From: Larix kaempferi
Taxonomy: Eukaryota > Streptophyta > Pinopsida > Pinales > Pinaceae
NCBI GenBank assembly: GCA_027924585.1
Contig: BSBM01000068.1
Coordinates: 10,812,001 to 10,876,000, forward strand
Direction of reading: 5' to 3'
DNA: 64,000 nucleotides
In this document: piece after piece, positions 30,459-43,400 of the stretch
How positions within the stretch are numbered: the first letter of the stretch is position 1
Layout of the letters: the number at the start of each line of letters is the position of its first letter
The notes under the pieces: model-generated
The model's database searches: none
Told to the model about the DNA's origin: nothing
What the model saw: the letters and a program-made list of their open reading frames with translations, nothing else
Position numbers and translations under genes: made by a program

Positions 30459-31634
30459 TGTTGAAAGTATCAATTAACTGAGAGGGGGGGGTGAATCAGT
30501 TAATTACAGAGCTTAAACAATTTTTAAAAAAAATTCTTTGATAACTTATAGCAGTTAGGGTGTTATCAGAACCTTTACATTCATTCTTTTAACAGTAGAA
30601 AGTTCATTGCAGTAGATTTAATATATAGGCACAGTATAATCATTCAATCACACAGATATACACATAGACACAAATTTTTCATGAGGAAACCCATAAAGGG
30701 AAAAAACCTCTTCTTCCTAGGATGGAAGGCAAGCTCCAACTTCTCTTTACATTCTATTTTATCTGAGCTGCAACCCAGATGAGGCTGGTACCTCTGTTTC
30801 TTCAGCACCAACTGAATGGAAGCTACAACTCCCAAATGTACAAGCACCAACTTGCAAAGAAGACTTTACAGTCTTCCCTTGCTCCTCCCTACCACCCAAT
30901 GTATGAAAAAATATCAGTCAATTATATCACAATGGTTCAGATATATCAGTACATACCCTTTTTATTTTGTTCTATGCTGCTACAGCTTGAGTTTCTGGGC
31001 ATTCTGTTCTTCATTAAATCAAGCCATACAATTTTGTCCTCATTTTCTCCAAATCACAGCTTCATCAGCAATGACTCCTCTTCATCCTCTCAAATCTCAC
31101 CTCAATTTTGTTCTCATCAATTGTTTTTTATAGATGCTGAAGTTATTTTCCTCGGTCTCTTTAATTTCCAGATATATCAATTCCAAAACTGAAATTGTCT
31201 CTTTAACTTCCAGAATTTACACGCTATAACTGACATTTTAATTGTCTCTTTGAATTCCAGAGTTTACATGCTGTAACTGACATTTTAACTGTCTCTTTGA
31301 ATTCCAGAGTTTACACGCTGTAACTGACTAATTAAAAAATTAAATGTTTGTGAGTCATAGCTGTTTGAGTCACAACTATTTCAACCAATTGTTGATTTGT
31401 AAAACCGGCCGCAACAGTAAATCTGAGTCACGGCCATCTGAGTCACAGCTTGTATGATTTCCAACCATCTGAGTCATAGCTTGTCTGAGTCACAGCTTGT
31501 ATGATTTCCACCATCTGAGTCACAGCCATCTGAGTTGCAGCTATCTGAGTCACAGCTTGTCTGAGTCACAACTATCTGAGTCACAGCTTGTCTAATTTAC
31601 AACCATCAATGACAACTGAATCAAAGTGCCAACA
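30459..31634 (-). repeat. 5' LTR of Copia-2
   Basis: 1176 bp. U3 contains two repeat families: blocks of about 54 bp (TAACTGTCTCTTTGAATTCC and flanks, about 31190-31330) and many degenerate copies of a ~17-18-bp unit (CTGAGTCACAGCTTGT, about 31430-31600). In the left LTR a minus-strand TATAAAT (24846-24855) is present; the matching site here is changed to TTACAAAT. Confidence 0.92.
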
Positions 31635-31639
31635 CTATG

Positions 31640-31888
31640 GATCACCTATTACCTAAAACTAGTTAGCATATTAATTTCGCTATCAATATCCAAGATCATT
31701 TCTGGCATCTTTGGCAGTGGGCAGACAAATTATATTATTAAAAAAATCCACTTATCCCCAAATTATATAATAATAAAATGTTTAAGAGGTGCTCCCTTTT
31801 TGAATTTTAAAGCATTTTGATTGGCTAATACATGATGACATGGAATTTGAATTAGGGTTGAAAGGCTCATTTTTAATCCAAATTTCCT
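31640..31888. other. AT-rich spacer
   Basis: No gene or repeat structure seen between Copia-2 and the gypsy gag fragment. Confidence 0.5.
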
Positions 31889-33060
31889 CTAATAGTCACA
31901 TGTTTCATTCGGTGTTTCAACAAGTGTTTCAACATTCCAAAAAATGGGAGTTGCTGCGCCGGTCGGGATTTTCACTTGTTTATTTGTCTTTTCTTCGGTC
32001 ACAAGGGATGGAACATCCTCAATGACAATAGGTTCTACCGCCCTCCCAAATCGTAAATGTAGCTCATTACAGGGGATAGGGGTGATAGAATAAGCTGGCA
32101 TGTTTGTTGTTTCAAATTGTTGCACTACCTTATTATTGGGGCTAGGATTGGGTTGAGTAGGCAGTTGAGGTCGTAGTGGTGCATTAATTGGTGCTGCATT
32201 AGGAGGATTCCTTGGATAAGGATTTCTCCACCCTGGAGACCAATGGATTTGTTGATTTGACTGAGGTGCCAATGACGTCCAAGGATTAGGCTATTGCATT
32301 GGAGGTTGAGTAGCTAGTTGCCACTGGTTATTAGAATAAGAGTATTGTGGAGGAAATTTATTATTTGTGTATTATTCCAAGAATTAAAAGATGCGGGATA
32401 TAGATTCATACCTAGAGCACGAGGTTGCCAAGGCTTCTTTTGTGAGATAAATTAAGCTTGCTCCATGTCCCCATTAGATGCTTGGAAAAATGTCTTAGAT
32501 TTTGGAAATGAAGGGAACTCCTTAGTGTTGTGATCCAAATCACACAGACCACACACCTCTACCTTGTTAAGTGCGCATTCCCGTAATGGGTTCCTCTTTC
32601 TGCATTTAGCACAAAATATGCCCAGTGCCATATCTTCATCTGCTTTCCTCTAGTTTTTTTTCAGAACATCCAATTGTGAGGAAATATAACTCATCATATC
32701 AATTTTAAATTTTTTGAGAAGATTACCTATTTCTACTCGTGTAGCTCCACCACTAGATGACTTTTGTTCCCTCGTAAGGACATCTCGATCCCTTGTGTTG
32801 GTCCTAGAAGATCCAATAGAGTATCTTCGACACAAATCTATAATTTGGTCAAAAGGTTCTCTTGAGATATCCCCCTTCCCTAACAAGTTGAGCATATCTA
32901 GACAGTCTTCTCTCATTCCTCGCAATAATGTGATTTTAAGGATATCTCTTCTAATGTCAGCATGGCCAGATCATTGTAAATTATACAAGAGTCTCTCCAC
33001 AAAATATTCCAAACTCTCATCCTCTTTCTGAACCATTTTGAACAGTTCTTCCCTGCTAAA
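31889..33060 (-). pseudogene. Ty3/gypsy gag fragment A
   Basis: Minus strand. From 33060 downward: the end of a gag capsid-like region (FKMVQKEDESLEYFVERLLYNLQ-like; LRGMREDCLDMLNLLGKGDIS; GATRVEIGNLLKKFKIDMMSYISSQLD), then a Cys-rich part (CAKCRKRNPLRECAL, VCGLCDLDHNTKEFPS) and a Pro-rich linker with LRFGRAVEPIVIEDVPS (32272-31889), which normally precedes the protease. Frames change at least twice. No protease, RT or LTR follows, so it is an isolated gag piece. It differs in type from gag fragment B next to it. Confidence 0.75.
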
Positions 33061-33548
33061 TCAATACTTCAAAAATAGAAACAGTTACAACATAATTACA
33101 ATCAGAATCAAATCTATTTCATATGCATTGAAGCACTTTACAATTCAACTGATCAGATGTTTTTAGTGAGTCTTAGGAGGCTGCATGGATGAGTGCTTGA
33201 ACTGCCCTTGTAACAAGCTGAACCCGAGCCCAGAAAAGGCATGATTGATAACCACGTACTTCTTCATATATGTGTCTCGGCAAGATGATACACCTGTATC
33301 TCATTACTTCCATTGATCCTTCACAAGTCAGCACAATTAGGAATAAATCCCATAATCACAAGTAATATTTCAGCATTAAATTCAACAAATAAATAATGAG
33401 TTATACCCATTTGAATCCATGATTTTTCTTGGAAAAGTAATGACTTAGTTATAATAATAGGAAAAAGATAGGGAAATGGATCTTGATGAAAGTGAGAAAA
33501 AAGGGACATTTCTAGCACCTAATAGCCATGAAAATAGGCCCCTAACAC
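33061..33548. other. Spacer between two gypsy gag fragments
   Basis: No coding homology recognised. It may be unrelated filler or eroded element sequence. Confidence 0.45.
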
Positions 33549-35850
33549 TTAGATGTGGCTCACCCCCAATCCACTTCGAGTGGGATCCTTTGACTGTGCA
33601 TCACTCACGATGTTTTTCTTCGCAGCAAATTCCTGAAAAGTTGCACTCAACTTTGCAACTACGTCCTTGGTCTCTTGCTCATATTCCTTGATTGCTTTGA
33701 GCACCATCGCGGATATAGGTTCTTTCAGCTGATCCTTCACTGTGCTCTCTATCGTGCGGAATTATTGCAATTTCGTTAGAGAGTTCCAATGCTTCTTCTT
33801 GCATAGGTTGTAACCTTGCTAAGGTTTTAGCTTCCTTCTCCCTTAGTTCCTTTAGTTCCTTCTGAAGTTCTCTCATGCATTTTGCCTTGCAAAATGGGAC
33901 ATGCTTCAATGACATGGTCAAATGACTTATAGTACTTACAAGTAGTGCAAGGATTATGACAGTCTCTTGTTAAATGTCTTGGTTGAGCGCAGTTATAGAA
34001 AACAATATGACCTCTTCCTTGTCCTTGTCCAGTATTTCGTCCTCTTCCTCTGAATCCACCACGTCCACCTTGATCATACTGCACATTATTGTTCTGCATT
34101 TCTCCTTGGAATCTGTAGACATCACGTTTTATTTCTATCATGAGGTCATATTCTCTACAGTTGTTATCATCATGGCCAACTGACTTACAAAATATGTAGT
34201 ACATGTTCTTGGGTGTCTGTACATACTTCTGAAGCAGGTAGCAGTCCTCTGGTCGATGTCCTCTACATTGGAAAATCTCATACCATGGTCCTTGAGGTTG
34301 ATTTAATGGATTCTGCGCTCCACTAGTGATATAATATTTGAATACATGGCAGTGTTCCTTGGAATGTTCTTCTCCTTTACATTTAGTACACCAAACCTCT
34401 TCTCGGACTTCTTTTCCTTTCTTCATATCTTGCAACTATAATGTCAAGTTTGCTAGCCGTGTCTGTATCTGTACCATGCCTATACTAGTTTCTCCTATGG
34501 GTGAAGCTTCTAGTTTCAACGCAATTTATAATGCCTCTGTTTGCGAAGCAACCTTCTATCGCATTAATGGTAATCTAATGTGGGGGTAACAACGCATCTA
34601 TAAACCATTCTTGATGTTGTTGCAGTGCTATATGAAAACTAACTTGGTCCAACAAGGCTTTGAATTTCTGGTCAAATTCCCACACAGTCTTATTAGGTTT
34701 CTATTTTATTTCTTTTAGCTATGTAATGCACTGAGATTCTAATTTAGGTTTCTTAAATTCTCTAATCAACATAGTTCTTATCTCTGCTAATGTTTTATTA
34801 TTTCCAATAGAATATTTCATGAACCATGTTAAAGCTTTGTCTCTAAATGTGGTGACTAGCTGGGCTTGTTTATAGCATCATATTTTACTTGCTTAACATT
34901 CCATACAACATCACAGAGAAACCAATGTTTCTCTGGGTCTTCTAAACCAATTCCTTTAAAAACATGTAGCTTTATATCGTCTGCCATTCTTCTTCTAGGA
35001 GGTGTAGTGTTCTGAGATGGTGAAGGTATACCACTGCTTGATTGATTCCAGGTGTTTGCTCCTTTAGTATTGATACTACTAGTGTTCTGCGGACTAGTAA
35101 TATTTCTTTCCTCAACTATGAGTTTCTGCGGTGTGATAGGATGATAGCCAATGTATCTAGGTTCTATTTCACTTTCATACTCAACTTGCGATGATTTTAT
35201 ATCACTTCCTAACTCTATTTCTAGGAGTGTGCGAGGTTCAGCTTCACGAGACCTCTTTCTAGTACTAACTTTATATCTTTTTCCATTATGCAAAATACCA
35301 ATGTCTTCATCTGTATCATTATCTATGTTTCTGAACATTACAGACTCAAACCCTAGGAATCTAATTGCATTCTGAAGACACCTTTTTCTGCTAATAGCAT
35401 TTTAATGTATAAATTCAGGTTTTTCAGGTACTTACCTCTAAATCCTTGGAAGAAATATCTTTCTGCTGTGTTGTTAGACTTCAGAGTGTCCACAACAAAC
35501 TCTGTAACGTAGCCTTCAAGTACGCTATCCAACCAAAAAGCTACTGCTCTTGAAATTTGGTTATCAATCTCTTTAAGCCTTTGAATCAACTCTAGATTCT
35601 AAATTGTAGGTTCTCCACCCTGGAAACTGTTTTTTTTTGTTTTTCTAGCCTTGATATCCACTCATGTAGCTCGTTAGAAAAACATGCGAAGATAATTTCG
35701 TGCAAGTCATTAAATATATACTTATGCAACCATTCTTCTGTAGTTAGGGGTGGATGTATGTTTTATTTCTTCGCAAACTCACTTTTTGTCTGAATCACCC
35801 AGTTCTGTATTTCTGTTCTCTTTGGATTCCACATTAATATAGCACATCTC
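33549..35850 (-). pseudogene. Ty3/gypsy gag fragment B with multiple zinc knuckles
   Basis: N-terminal part 35838-35353 (LTTEEWLHKYIFNDLHEII; EIDNQISRAVAFW). Middle 35338-34440 has the gag-core motifs DDIKLHVFKGIGLEDPEKHW and then (C)-terminal core pieces such as TTFRDKALTWF and EFDQKFKALLDQV, interrupted by stops. The 34435-33827 stretch carries five Cys-rich knuckles. The first (CTKCKGEEHSKEHC) is complete. Three others keep only the last part (FQCRGHRPEDC, IFCKSVGHDDNNC, FYNCAQPRHLTRDC), each lacking the first Cys. The last is CTTCKYYKSFDHVIEAC. A coiled-coil tail (33921-33549) lies in two other frames. Several frameshifts make it non-functional. Confidence 0.8.
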
Positions 35851-35877
35851 TAGTTCTAGCGCGACAACAGAACCATT

Positions 35878-37067
35878 TGTTGGAAACTATCACCACGGTC
35901 TAATACACATTCTGGTCTGACCTAGGTGTGGCGAAGTTACTTCAAGTATCAACAAAACCCCTTTTCATCGACCCTTTTGGCATCAACCTGCGAACAGGTT
36001 GAAGTCTCACCCGAGGTGAAGATGGGTGGTTATAGAATCAGGTTTCTGCAACATGGCACTATGTGGGTTTGGAATCTGACCTTCACGAGGTTACTCTTAC
36101 TTTACTTATCATAACATCATAGGTACGTCGTGACTTCTCATCTCTTAGTTCTCATCAATACATAGACTATGCTGAATCACTTGTTTACCAATATAAATAT
36201 GCATTCATTATACTTATCATAACTTCGCAACATTCATATACGTGTTCTTCTCACTTAGCATATGATTTCCATTAGAATACATATGAAAGCAAATACACAA
36301 TAGATCATATCATGCACACAAAGTATAGCATACATTCATGCATTTAACACAGATATTTACGTGGTTCACTCTCCAGATGGGAGCTACATCCACATGAACT
36401 GTTCTTATATTACTCGGAAGGGTTAATAGTTCTAGTTTATGCACTCAGCTGCAGACTCTTCTCTACAATAGACCTCTGCACACACAACTGGAGAGTCTTT
36501 CCTCTCAATCTAAGGCTAAGCTCTAATACAACTCGATCAACAACAATAACGATCAACCAACCCAACCAACCCTTCCTTATACACAATTTCCCCTTTATAT
36601 AGATGTACCCGAAGGTCACATCTTTACAATAACTATGGGCCAACCCCCATAGTACCCTTAAACCCAAAATGTTGTGGTTCTCCTGTTGACCACACTTTTC
36701 CTTTACTTTGTTGTACTCGACTGTATTTTTGCACTGCTTCTTCATGCTCTGACGCTCCTTTTGATAGTACAGTTCTGACCACGCGGCTTTGACTATACCA
36801 TGGCGCGTCCTTTACACCATTCCGCTTCTTTATTTTAGTTCATGTAGCTATCAGTCCACCACTTAGCTCTTAACTACTTCAACTACCTCTGGCCGTCCTT
36901 AGTACTTTGCCTTTACTAAGGGGACATGTCCTGTCTTGTCACTTTTATGCACTCCATACCCTCCTCCCGGGATTTGCGGAGTTGCATCTCCCAAAACTGG
37001 ATGACGTTAGGCCTCGCTTAACTGTACTTTCTCCATCAAAACTGTTGTACTTGGGCCATGCCCAACA
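35878..37067 (-). repeat. Putative 5' LTR of gypsy fragment B
   Basis: 1190 bp with TG...CA ends. A minus-strand TATATAAAG box lies at 36593-36601. The bases 35859-35875, just inside the LTR, read TGGTTCTGTTGTCGCGC on the minus strand. That is a plausible primer site beginning with TGG, but I cannot name the tRNA. Confidence 0.65.
36593..36601 (-). promoter_or_regulatory. TATA box in gypsy fragment B LTR
   Basis: Minus-strand TATATAAAG, centrally placed in the putative LTR. Confidence 0.5.
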
Positions 37068-37869
37068 CTTCTTATTTTTAGAAAATACATACAAGAAGGG
37101 GAATACAGATAAAATATGTATGTGCCCTTGTTATCATTTCAAATGCAAGAAGTTTATGTTGTTCAGATTGAAAAAAATATCAATAAAAAAAATGTGAAAC
37201 TCCTATAAATATCCTATCAAAGTACTAATTTTCTCCTTGAGGGGAAGGAGGTGAGGAGTATTAAGAGAAATCAATTATGAGTGAAATTAATTCAAATTGA
37301 GATACTCACCTCATGTAAAATTGTCCAAGTCTAAAAAAACCAGCAAATTGATTGGCCCTGAGACCATGGGAGGAGACTATGTTGGAAGACTAGAGCATCA
37401 CGAGCACCACATATGGGTATCTCACTCACCCAAAGAGAGAGCCAACCATTTTTCATAACTTGTGAAGATAAATGATGAGATTGAATGTTGTCTCATGATA
37501 AAGAGGGTATGTTCCAAAATGAGAATGTACAACATACTAGGGACAATTTCAAGTTACTCTATGTCCATGCCAACTTACTATATTTTCATGTCAACTTACT
37601 CTATTTGTTATTCTATTTTTTGAATGTTTGCTTCATATTTGCTATGGTCCTCTTAGGTAGAGGTTGTTACTGATTGTAGAAGTTTTAGAATGTTTTGGAC
37701 AATGCATGGCAAGTACACATGGAGTTTGTGATACTTTATTTAATGCACTATCAAATGTATATCTTGTAGTTTATAATAAAAGTATATTTATTAGTGTCTT
37801 TTTGTTGATTCTTTCTTTATATGTGAACATACATCAAGAAAAGAAATATAGTGGATGATGTAAGGGGAG
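37068..37869. other. Non-coding spacer upstream of the PMI1-like pseudogene
   Basis: AT-rich with short chance frames only. No promoter, repeat or element boundary recognised apart from the LTR end at 37067. Confidence 0.45.
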
Positions 37870-39400
37870 AAGAACTGATGAAGAAGTGGAGTATGAATGA
37901 AAAGGATTTTCAAAATTCTCCTCTAGATGATTTAGGTGGATTTGGCAGTTCTAGAAATTTTCCTATGTCGAGATCTGTTCACCTTCCTACTCTTTCAAAT
38001 GGTCTTGGTTGAATGGTCTAGATGAAGGAGGGAGGTTTATCAAGGAAAATAAATCCCATGTTATCTGATAATATGAAAAGCAATGGGATATTGATCATGG
38101 AAGTATAAAAGCCTCTTGCAATGCCAGTAGAGACATATTTGAGTGTTATTGATGTTTTGCATAGTCAAGATTCTCATGGAGCTAAAAATATTACCATGCA
38201 AGTTGAAGCAATGATGCCCCTTGAAGACATTACTAGGAAATATCTCTAGCAAGTAGCATTGGAAGTATGCCATGGCCTTGACAAATCCAAAAGTAGGTGA
38301 GACTCATACTATTAGTTTTTTTTCATTTATGTGTGGAAAAATTTATATGCATTCAGAGAAGTTCATCTTGTTTAAGCATATAACTTATGTTTGTTTTTTT
38401 TGACATGCACCAATTTAATAGGGAGAGACACCAGATCATATTGTAGATCCAACAAACTACCTATTGGTAAAATAATTCTTATTTCAGAAGGAACAAAACA
38501 AGTGAGATTTGGGACTCAGAGATTCAAGGCATATATTTACAATGAATTTGCTTCACTTGAAGAGTTAGTCATTTTTACTATAGGGAAAATATAAGCTCTA
38601 GCTATTGAGGTACTCAAAATACAATCAGATATGACAGAGAAGGATGCTGCTTCAAGTGTCAATGTATTGCAGTCAAGGAACTAACATATTTTATCCATAC
38701 GAGAGCCATAAAAAATTTCACTCTAGATTTCGAAGGAACAATAGGTTTCCAATGATTAGATGTAGACAATTGAAATGATAATGTTGATGGATTGATGGCA
38801 ACAACCATTACCTTTGAAGAGTGGATGCAATTATATTTAGGAATGAATGATGTGGAACAAATGAGAGAACTTCTAATATCCTTGCTTCTCACACTAATAT
38901 TGAATCAAAGTTACTCATTATAAACCACCCCACAGATGATAAAGTTTATATTAGCAATGGAAATTTGGGTTTCATGGGTTTTTTATTTTAATTGCATGAT
39001 GCTCTTGGAACCTTGAACCAATAGGAGATCCTATGATTGCTTTAGAAGAAGCTAAAAGGTGTGTGTCACATCAAATAAATAATGGATTCCTTGAAGAATG
39101 AAAAGATAGAAATGAAGTACCATCTCAATTCAAAGTCATATATGTCCATGTTGCAAGTATACAATTGTAGAAAAACACTAAGCTGAAGAGTGTGAGCACT
39201 CCAAGGAAAAAACAATCAAGTTCTCATAGGTTGATATAAAATGGGATGGGAAAGATGAAAAAGAATGTTTTGCATAAACTAATACAAATGGCAACACTAA
39301 TGCCACCATAAAAGACAAAAGTTAAACCTGTGGACACTCGTTGGAGTAATTCTATTCATGTTCATGGCAGTGGAAACAACTAGACAGATCTTGCATAGTG
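37870..39400 (+). pseudogene. PMI1/PMIR (plastid movement impaired1-related) C-terminal pseudogene
   Basis: Plus-strand translation in shifting frames gives ordered pieces that match the conserved C-terminal half of the plant PMI1/PMIR family as I know it: LMKKWSMNEKDFQNSP (37875), KNITMQVEAMMPLEDIT (38185), LEELVIFTIGKI and LKIQSDMTEKDA (38560-38650), DNVDGLMATTITFEEWMQL (38785), LEPIGDPMIALEEAK (39015), FKVIYVHVA (39130), GMGKMKKNVLHKL (39245) and VKPVDTRWSNSIHVHGSG (39325). PMI1 proteins act in chloroplast and nuclear photorelocation. Many stops and frameshifts show it is dead. The conserved N-terminal C2-type domain is absent. A likely GT-AG intron (38297-38421) argues for a duplicated genomic fragment, not a retrocopy. 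Confidence 0.78.
38297..38421 (+). other. Probable retained intron in PMI1-like pseudogene
   Basis: 125 bp, very T-rich, beginning GTGAGA after AAGTAG and ending TTTAATAG. Coding similarity stops just before and resumes just after. The boundaries are inferred from splice consensus only. Confidence 0.55.
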
Positions 39401-40440
39401 TTAACGTTATCTTGCATAATGTAAAATATTGCACAAAAATTGTAGTAATGTATAGCTCCTATAATGATTACTATATTATTTTCCTTGTAATATAAGACTT
39501 GTCTTTCTTACAAAAGAAAAGGTAGAAAATAGAGCTGACATCTATATATAAAATTAAGAAACAATATTTAGTGTTATAATTTTTTGTAGTAAATCTAATT
39601 GCAAGTATAGCAATACCCCAACCATTAGACGAGTTGGAAACATCTCATCCAAATATTGTGTCAAAAAGTTCAAATAGCACTTCTAATGGTGGCATGCAAT
39701 CAAATATGCAACTAGTAAAAACAGAAAAATAATAGAACTTAATTTGTTGAATGCTGAAATTTGGATATACCGAGGGTCCAAGCAAAGGACAAGCTTAAAA
39801 GGAAACTCTTGAAATGAACCAACCTCCACACGGTGTCACATCCATGGTAACACATGCTCTTTCTTTTTTTTTGGCTCATCTATTTTAGTTCCTTATGATA
39901 AACCTAACATGTCAGTGGTTAACTTCCAATACTAGACTAGAAGATAGGACTAAAAAATGAAGTTTACGTCCTAACAATATAACTAACTTCATCAATAATA
40001 ATGACTCAATCAATTAAAGATAAACTCAAAATTTATGGTGGATACAATATATTAACCAAGGTTAGGTCTATTTCAGCTGGTTTCATCAATATTGGATTGA
40101 ACTTTGGGGGACATCATTTCAAAAACAAGTAAGCATGATCAGGCCCTGAGCACTCAAATTGAATCATTGATAATGTGCCTCTCTTTTACCATCAATTTGA
40201 ATTGATAAAGGCACTTGAAGCTAGTGCAACTTGAACAAAAAAACACTTGTAAAGCACTTCTACTTTCTAGAACCACAAGTTCATATTGATGTAAACTAAA
40301 AATAGAAGAATTAGATATTTGTGATTCTATTCTATGTAATGTGTCTACATTTTTTGGGAAACTTATTTGAGGAAATAAAAAATGGATCTTGAACTTGGAC
40401 TCATTCCTTGTTGATACATGCCATTTGGGTGTGAAAAACC
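39401..40440. other. Non-coding stretch, nothing recognised
   Basis: AT-rich flank downstream of the pseudogene. Short chance frames only. Confidence 0.45.
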
Positions 40441-43400
40441 ATAGCAATAATATAATTATGGCAGGTGGCTCTGTTGTCCGCCGAGATGCACACCAACAGC
40501 ATAAATCTTTCGAAAGCTGTCTCCCTCACTGGAAGTGGGGAGAGGTATGGCCTTCAGGGCAAGCAATCAGCCAGGTACTATCACCTGAATCCCAACTCCT
40601 CCGTTTAGGCTAACTCCTAATGAAGCCAAGGGGGGTAGTCCCTACAAAAAGTTTAACTATGGCTCAATGTGTTTTTTTTAAATGTGTTTAAATGTGTGGT
40701 GATGCGGATGGGTGTTTGTTTAGGAGTTTTTTTAATAATGAAAGACACAATGATACTTTGAATAAGACACAAGATAAATGAGCAATCCACGTTGCAATTT
40801 AAGATACGAGATACACTGATTCACAACCACTTTAAGAATCTTTAAGTACAAGTCACTCACATATGGAAATTAACATAAGTACTCGAGATAGATAATAAGC
40901 AAATAAAAAATGATATCAAGGACCAGTGCCTTATGGAGTCAAAAAATTGCTTGAGTGCTTGGGTTGCTTGATACAAGAGTTCGAAAGATATGTTCGTGAG
41001 ATCGTTTTGCAAATTATCTTGGTTTATTTTGAAAGTTTTAAATGATCTTGATTATTAGGTTGGCAAGAAACAAGGATAAACGTCCAACCGGAAGAAATAC
41101 TTTAAGTGGCTATTCACGGTGATCTGAAGGACCGTCCAGTTATCAAGAGGATAAGTGTCCAATGTTTAAACCACCCTCGAAGTCTGAACAATGGCACTCC
41201 GACTCCACCTCGCAGAATAGCACTTAAGTATTTATCGAAAGCAATGCCGGTTCATTGGTTGTGGGGTACAACTTTATTATGTTATAGAAGTTTATCAAGT
41301 CCAACACCTTTCTGAGTACTAGCCCAACCCTTTCAGGTTGGAAGAGCATACGGGTGTTGGATAGCAACCAAGGTAAATTATTAATGGGGGTGTGAGTTGA
41401 AATATTTTAGGATTATTGAAACACACAGTTCATCTCTCCGATAGAGAGTGCTCTTGACTTTGTCTTATGACACAGTTCAAGAGACTTATTTAATCTATAT
41501 GCCTAATGCAAAGGGAAATGCAAACTAAATATGCTCTCCGACAGAGAGTGCTCTTGACTTGGATTACTGTAAGTTCAAGAGGCTTTGTTGTTTATTAGAA
41601 TATAAGCAGCTTGCATGTAAATAAAAGCACTTTCCTCGAAGTAAACAAGTAATGAAAGGAAAAAATCAAATGAAAGAGAAAGAACAAGGCCAAATTGAGT
41701 AACTAACCAAGAAATGAACAATAAGGTGGGATCAACCTCCGAACAAGGTGACCACTAGAACCACCAGTCCTTGAGACCTTCTAGCTAGCTGAACTTCGAC
41801 AAGGAGTCTAATGGGGATAGAGAAGCTATCCCAAGGTTGCTAACTCAAGTCAAGACGTGGAAATGGAAATTACTCTAAGTACAAAAAATGAAATTTAAGC
41901 TATGAAACTTATACAAGTCTAACTAAAGCATGCATGAAACAGTCTCCCCCAAATGGGGAAAGAGAAACAAAGTGTGGGAGGCCTTATCCCACCTAGCCTT
42001 TTTATTAATCAAGTACAAGTGCCTTGGGAATTTAACCCTTGAAAGGACTTTGAGAGAAATAAACTTGGAAAAATTTGAAACAAGCTCTTAAGAGCTATTA
42101 CAAAGGATAAGTAATGATTTCTCGGTTTGGATCATCCTCTTGGTTTCTTGATAATCTTCTTGGTTTAGAACTTTTTCTCTTCTACTTGTTTAAAAAATTC
42201 TTGAGTTTCTCTTTCTCAAAATAACTATCACAATAGTGAACTCAAATACCCATTAGCATTAGTCAAAATAAAAGAAATTTGAAACTAAAATCAAACCTTG
42301 GGAGAGGCAAGACAAGCTCACCGTTTATGATGTAAAAAGCATTTTTTTAACGAAATAACTTGAGATTTTTGGGGAAACAAAATTTAAAGATTTTTTAATA
42401 TTTTAGACTAATTTCCAGAATCTGGAAAATTGCAGAAAATCAGTAAAAAAACAACAAGTACAAAATGGCACACTTTTCGAGAAAAGCATTAGAAAAATGA
42501 TTTTTTGAAAAATTTTCAAATTTTTTAATATTTTTCAAGAAATTCCAGAATTGAAAAAATGCCTAAAAACACAGAAAAACCAGCGAACAAAAAGTGGAAA
42601 ATATGCACGTTTTTCAAGAAAAATAGTGCACATTTCCCAAGGCAAAAAAGAAGATGAATTTACAACTTTGGAAAATGAAACTAGATCTTTAAATATGGGC
42701 CTTTAAAAAGATGGATCTAACTTTGAAAAAGTAGATCTAAGGCTAGAAAGCCTAGATCTAACTTAGTAGAATCCAAGCAAGCTTGAAATATAAATTTTAG
42801 TGACTTGATAACTTCTACAAAAAAGTGGAAAATAAATAGAATAGAACCTTGAAAATTCGAGATCCACTTGTAGTAACCAATGTAACCAAGAGAAAATTTT
42901 GAAATAGTTTGTTTGATGGATGAGGCAAGCAAACCCTTTGCGGCTATGTTTCTTCTTTTGGAAGTAGAAAGGCCTTGTAAATCCTGCACAATGAAAACAT
43001 TAGATGAACAAAGCTCTTGTTTTGTGAAGAGAGGAAAGATGCAACCGAGCTCACACCTTTCTCCACCTTTGGTGATCCCTAAAAAGCCACAAAATTCAAG
43101 ATGCAAGTGATATCAAATACTAGAATGCTAAATCAAATGAAGATCCAAAAGACATTAGTATAAGTAACTAAGTCCTGTCCGCTTTAGATAATCAAAGATA
43201 TTGCATAGATAACCAAATCAAAGACGATAAATGGCTAACTTTGCGTGCTATATTGATAGCCTTCCTAAGCTAGCAATGACAAAATACACTTGCATAAAGA
43301 AAGAGTGAGAATTAGAGAAATATCACCTCCCACAAGATGAATTCACAATGCTAATAACTCATGCATAGACCTCCAAAGTCACTTTTATTCCAAACTTAAA

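Larger units (their letters stand above)
23926..31634 (-). mobile_element. Full-length Copia LTR retrotransposon (Copia-2), inactivated by stop codons
   Basis: LTRs 23926-25085 and 30459-31634 (TGTTGAAAG...GCCAACA), minus orientation. The tRNA-Met primer site is at 30445-30456 and the polypurine tract (minus AAAGGGGGAGAT) abuts the left LTR. Flanking pentamers are TTATG (23921-23925) and CTATG (31635-31639), a target duplication with one mismatch. The interior encodes gag, protease, integrase, RT and RNase H in order. The left flank is AT satellite and the right flank is unrelated, so the satellite ends at this point. Confidence 0.93.
33549..37067 (-). mobile_element. Ty3/gypsy element fragment B: 5' LTR, leader and gag
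   Basis: Minus orientation. A putative 5' LTR (35878-37067, TGTTGGAAAC...CCCAACA) is followed by a candidate primer site, a leader and a frameshifted gag that stops at about 33549. Pol and the 3' LTR are absent from the window. A second LTR copy was not found, so LTR limits rest on TG/CA ends, the TATA box and position. Confidence 0.75.

Noticed and set aside
31640-37067. A single gypsy element spanning both gag fragments
   Set aside because: The two gag parts are of different families and are not sequential domains of one polyprotein; both contain Cys-rich ends.
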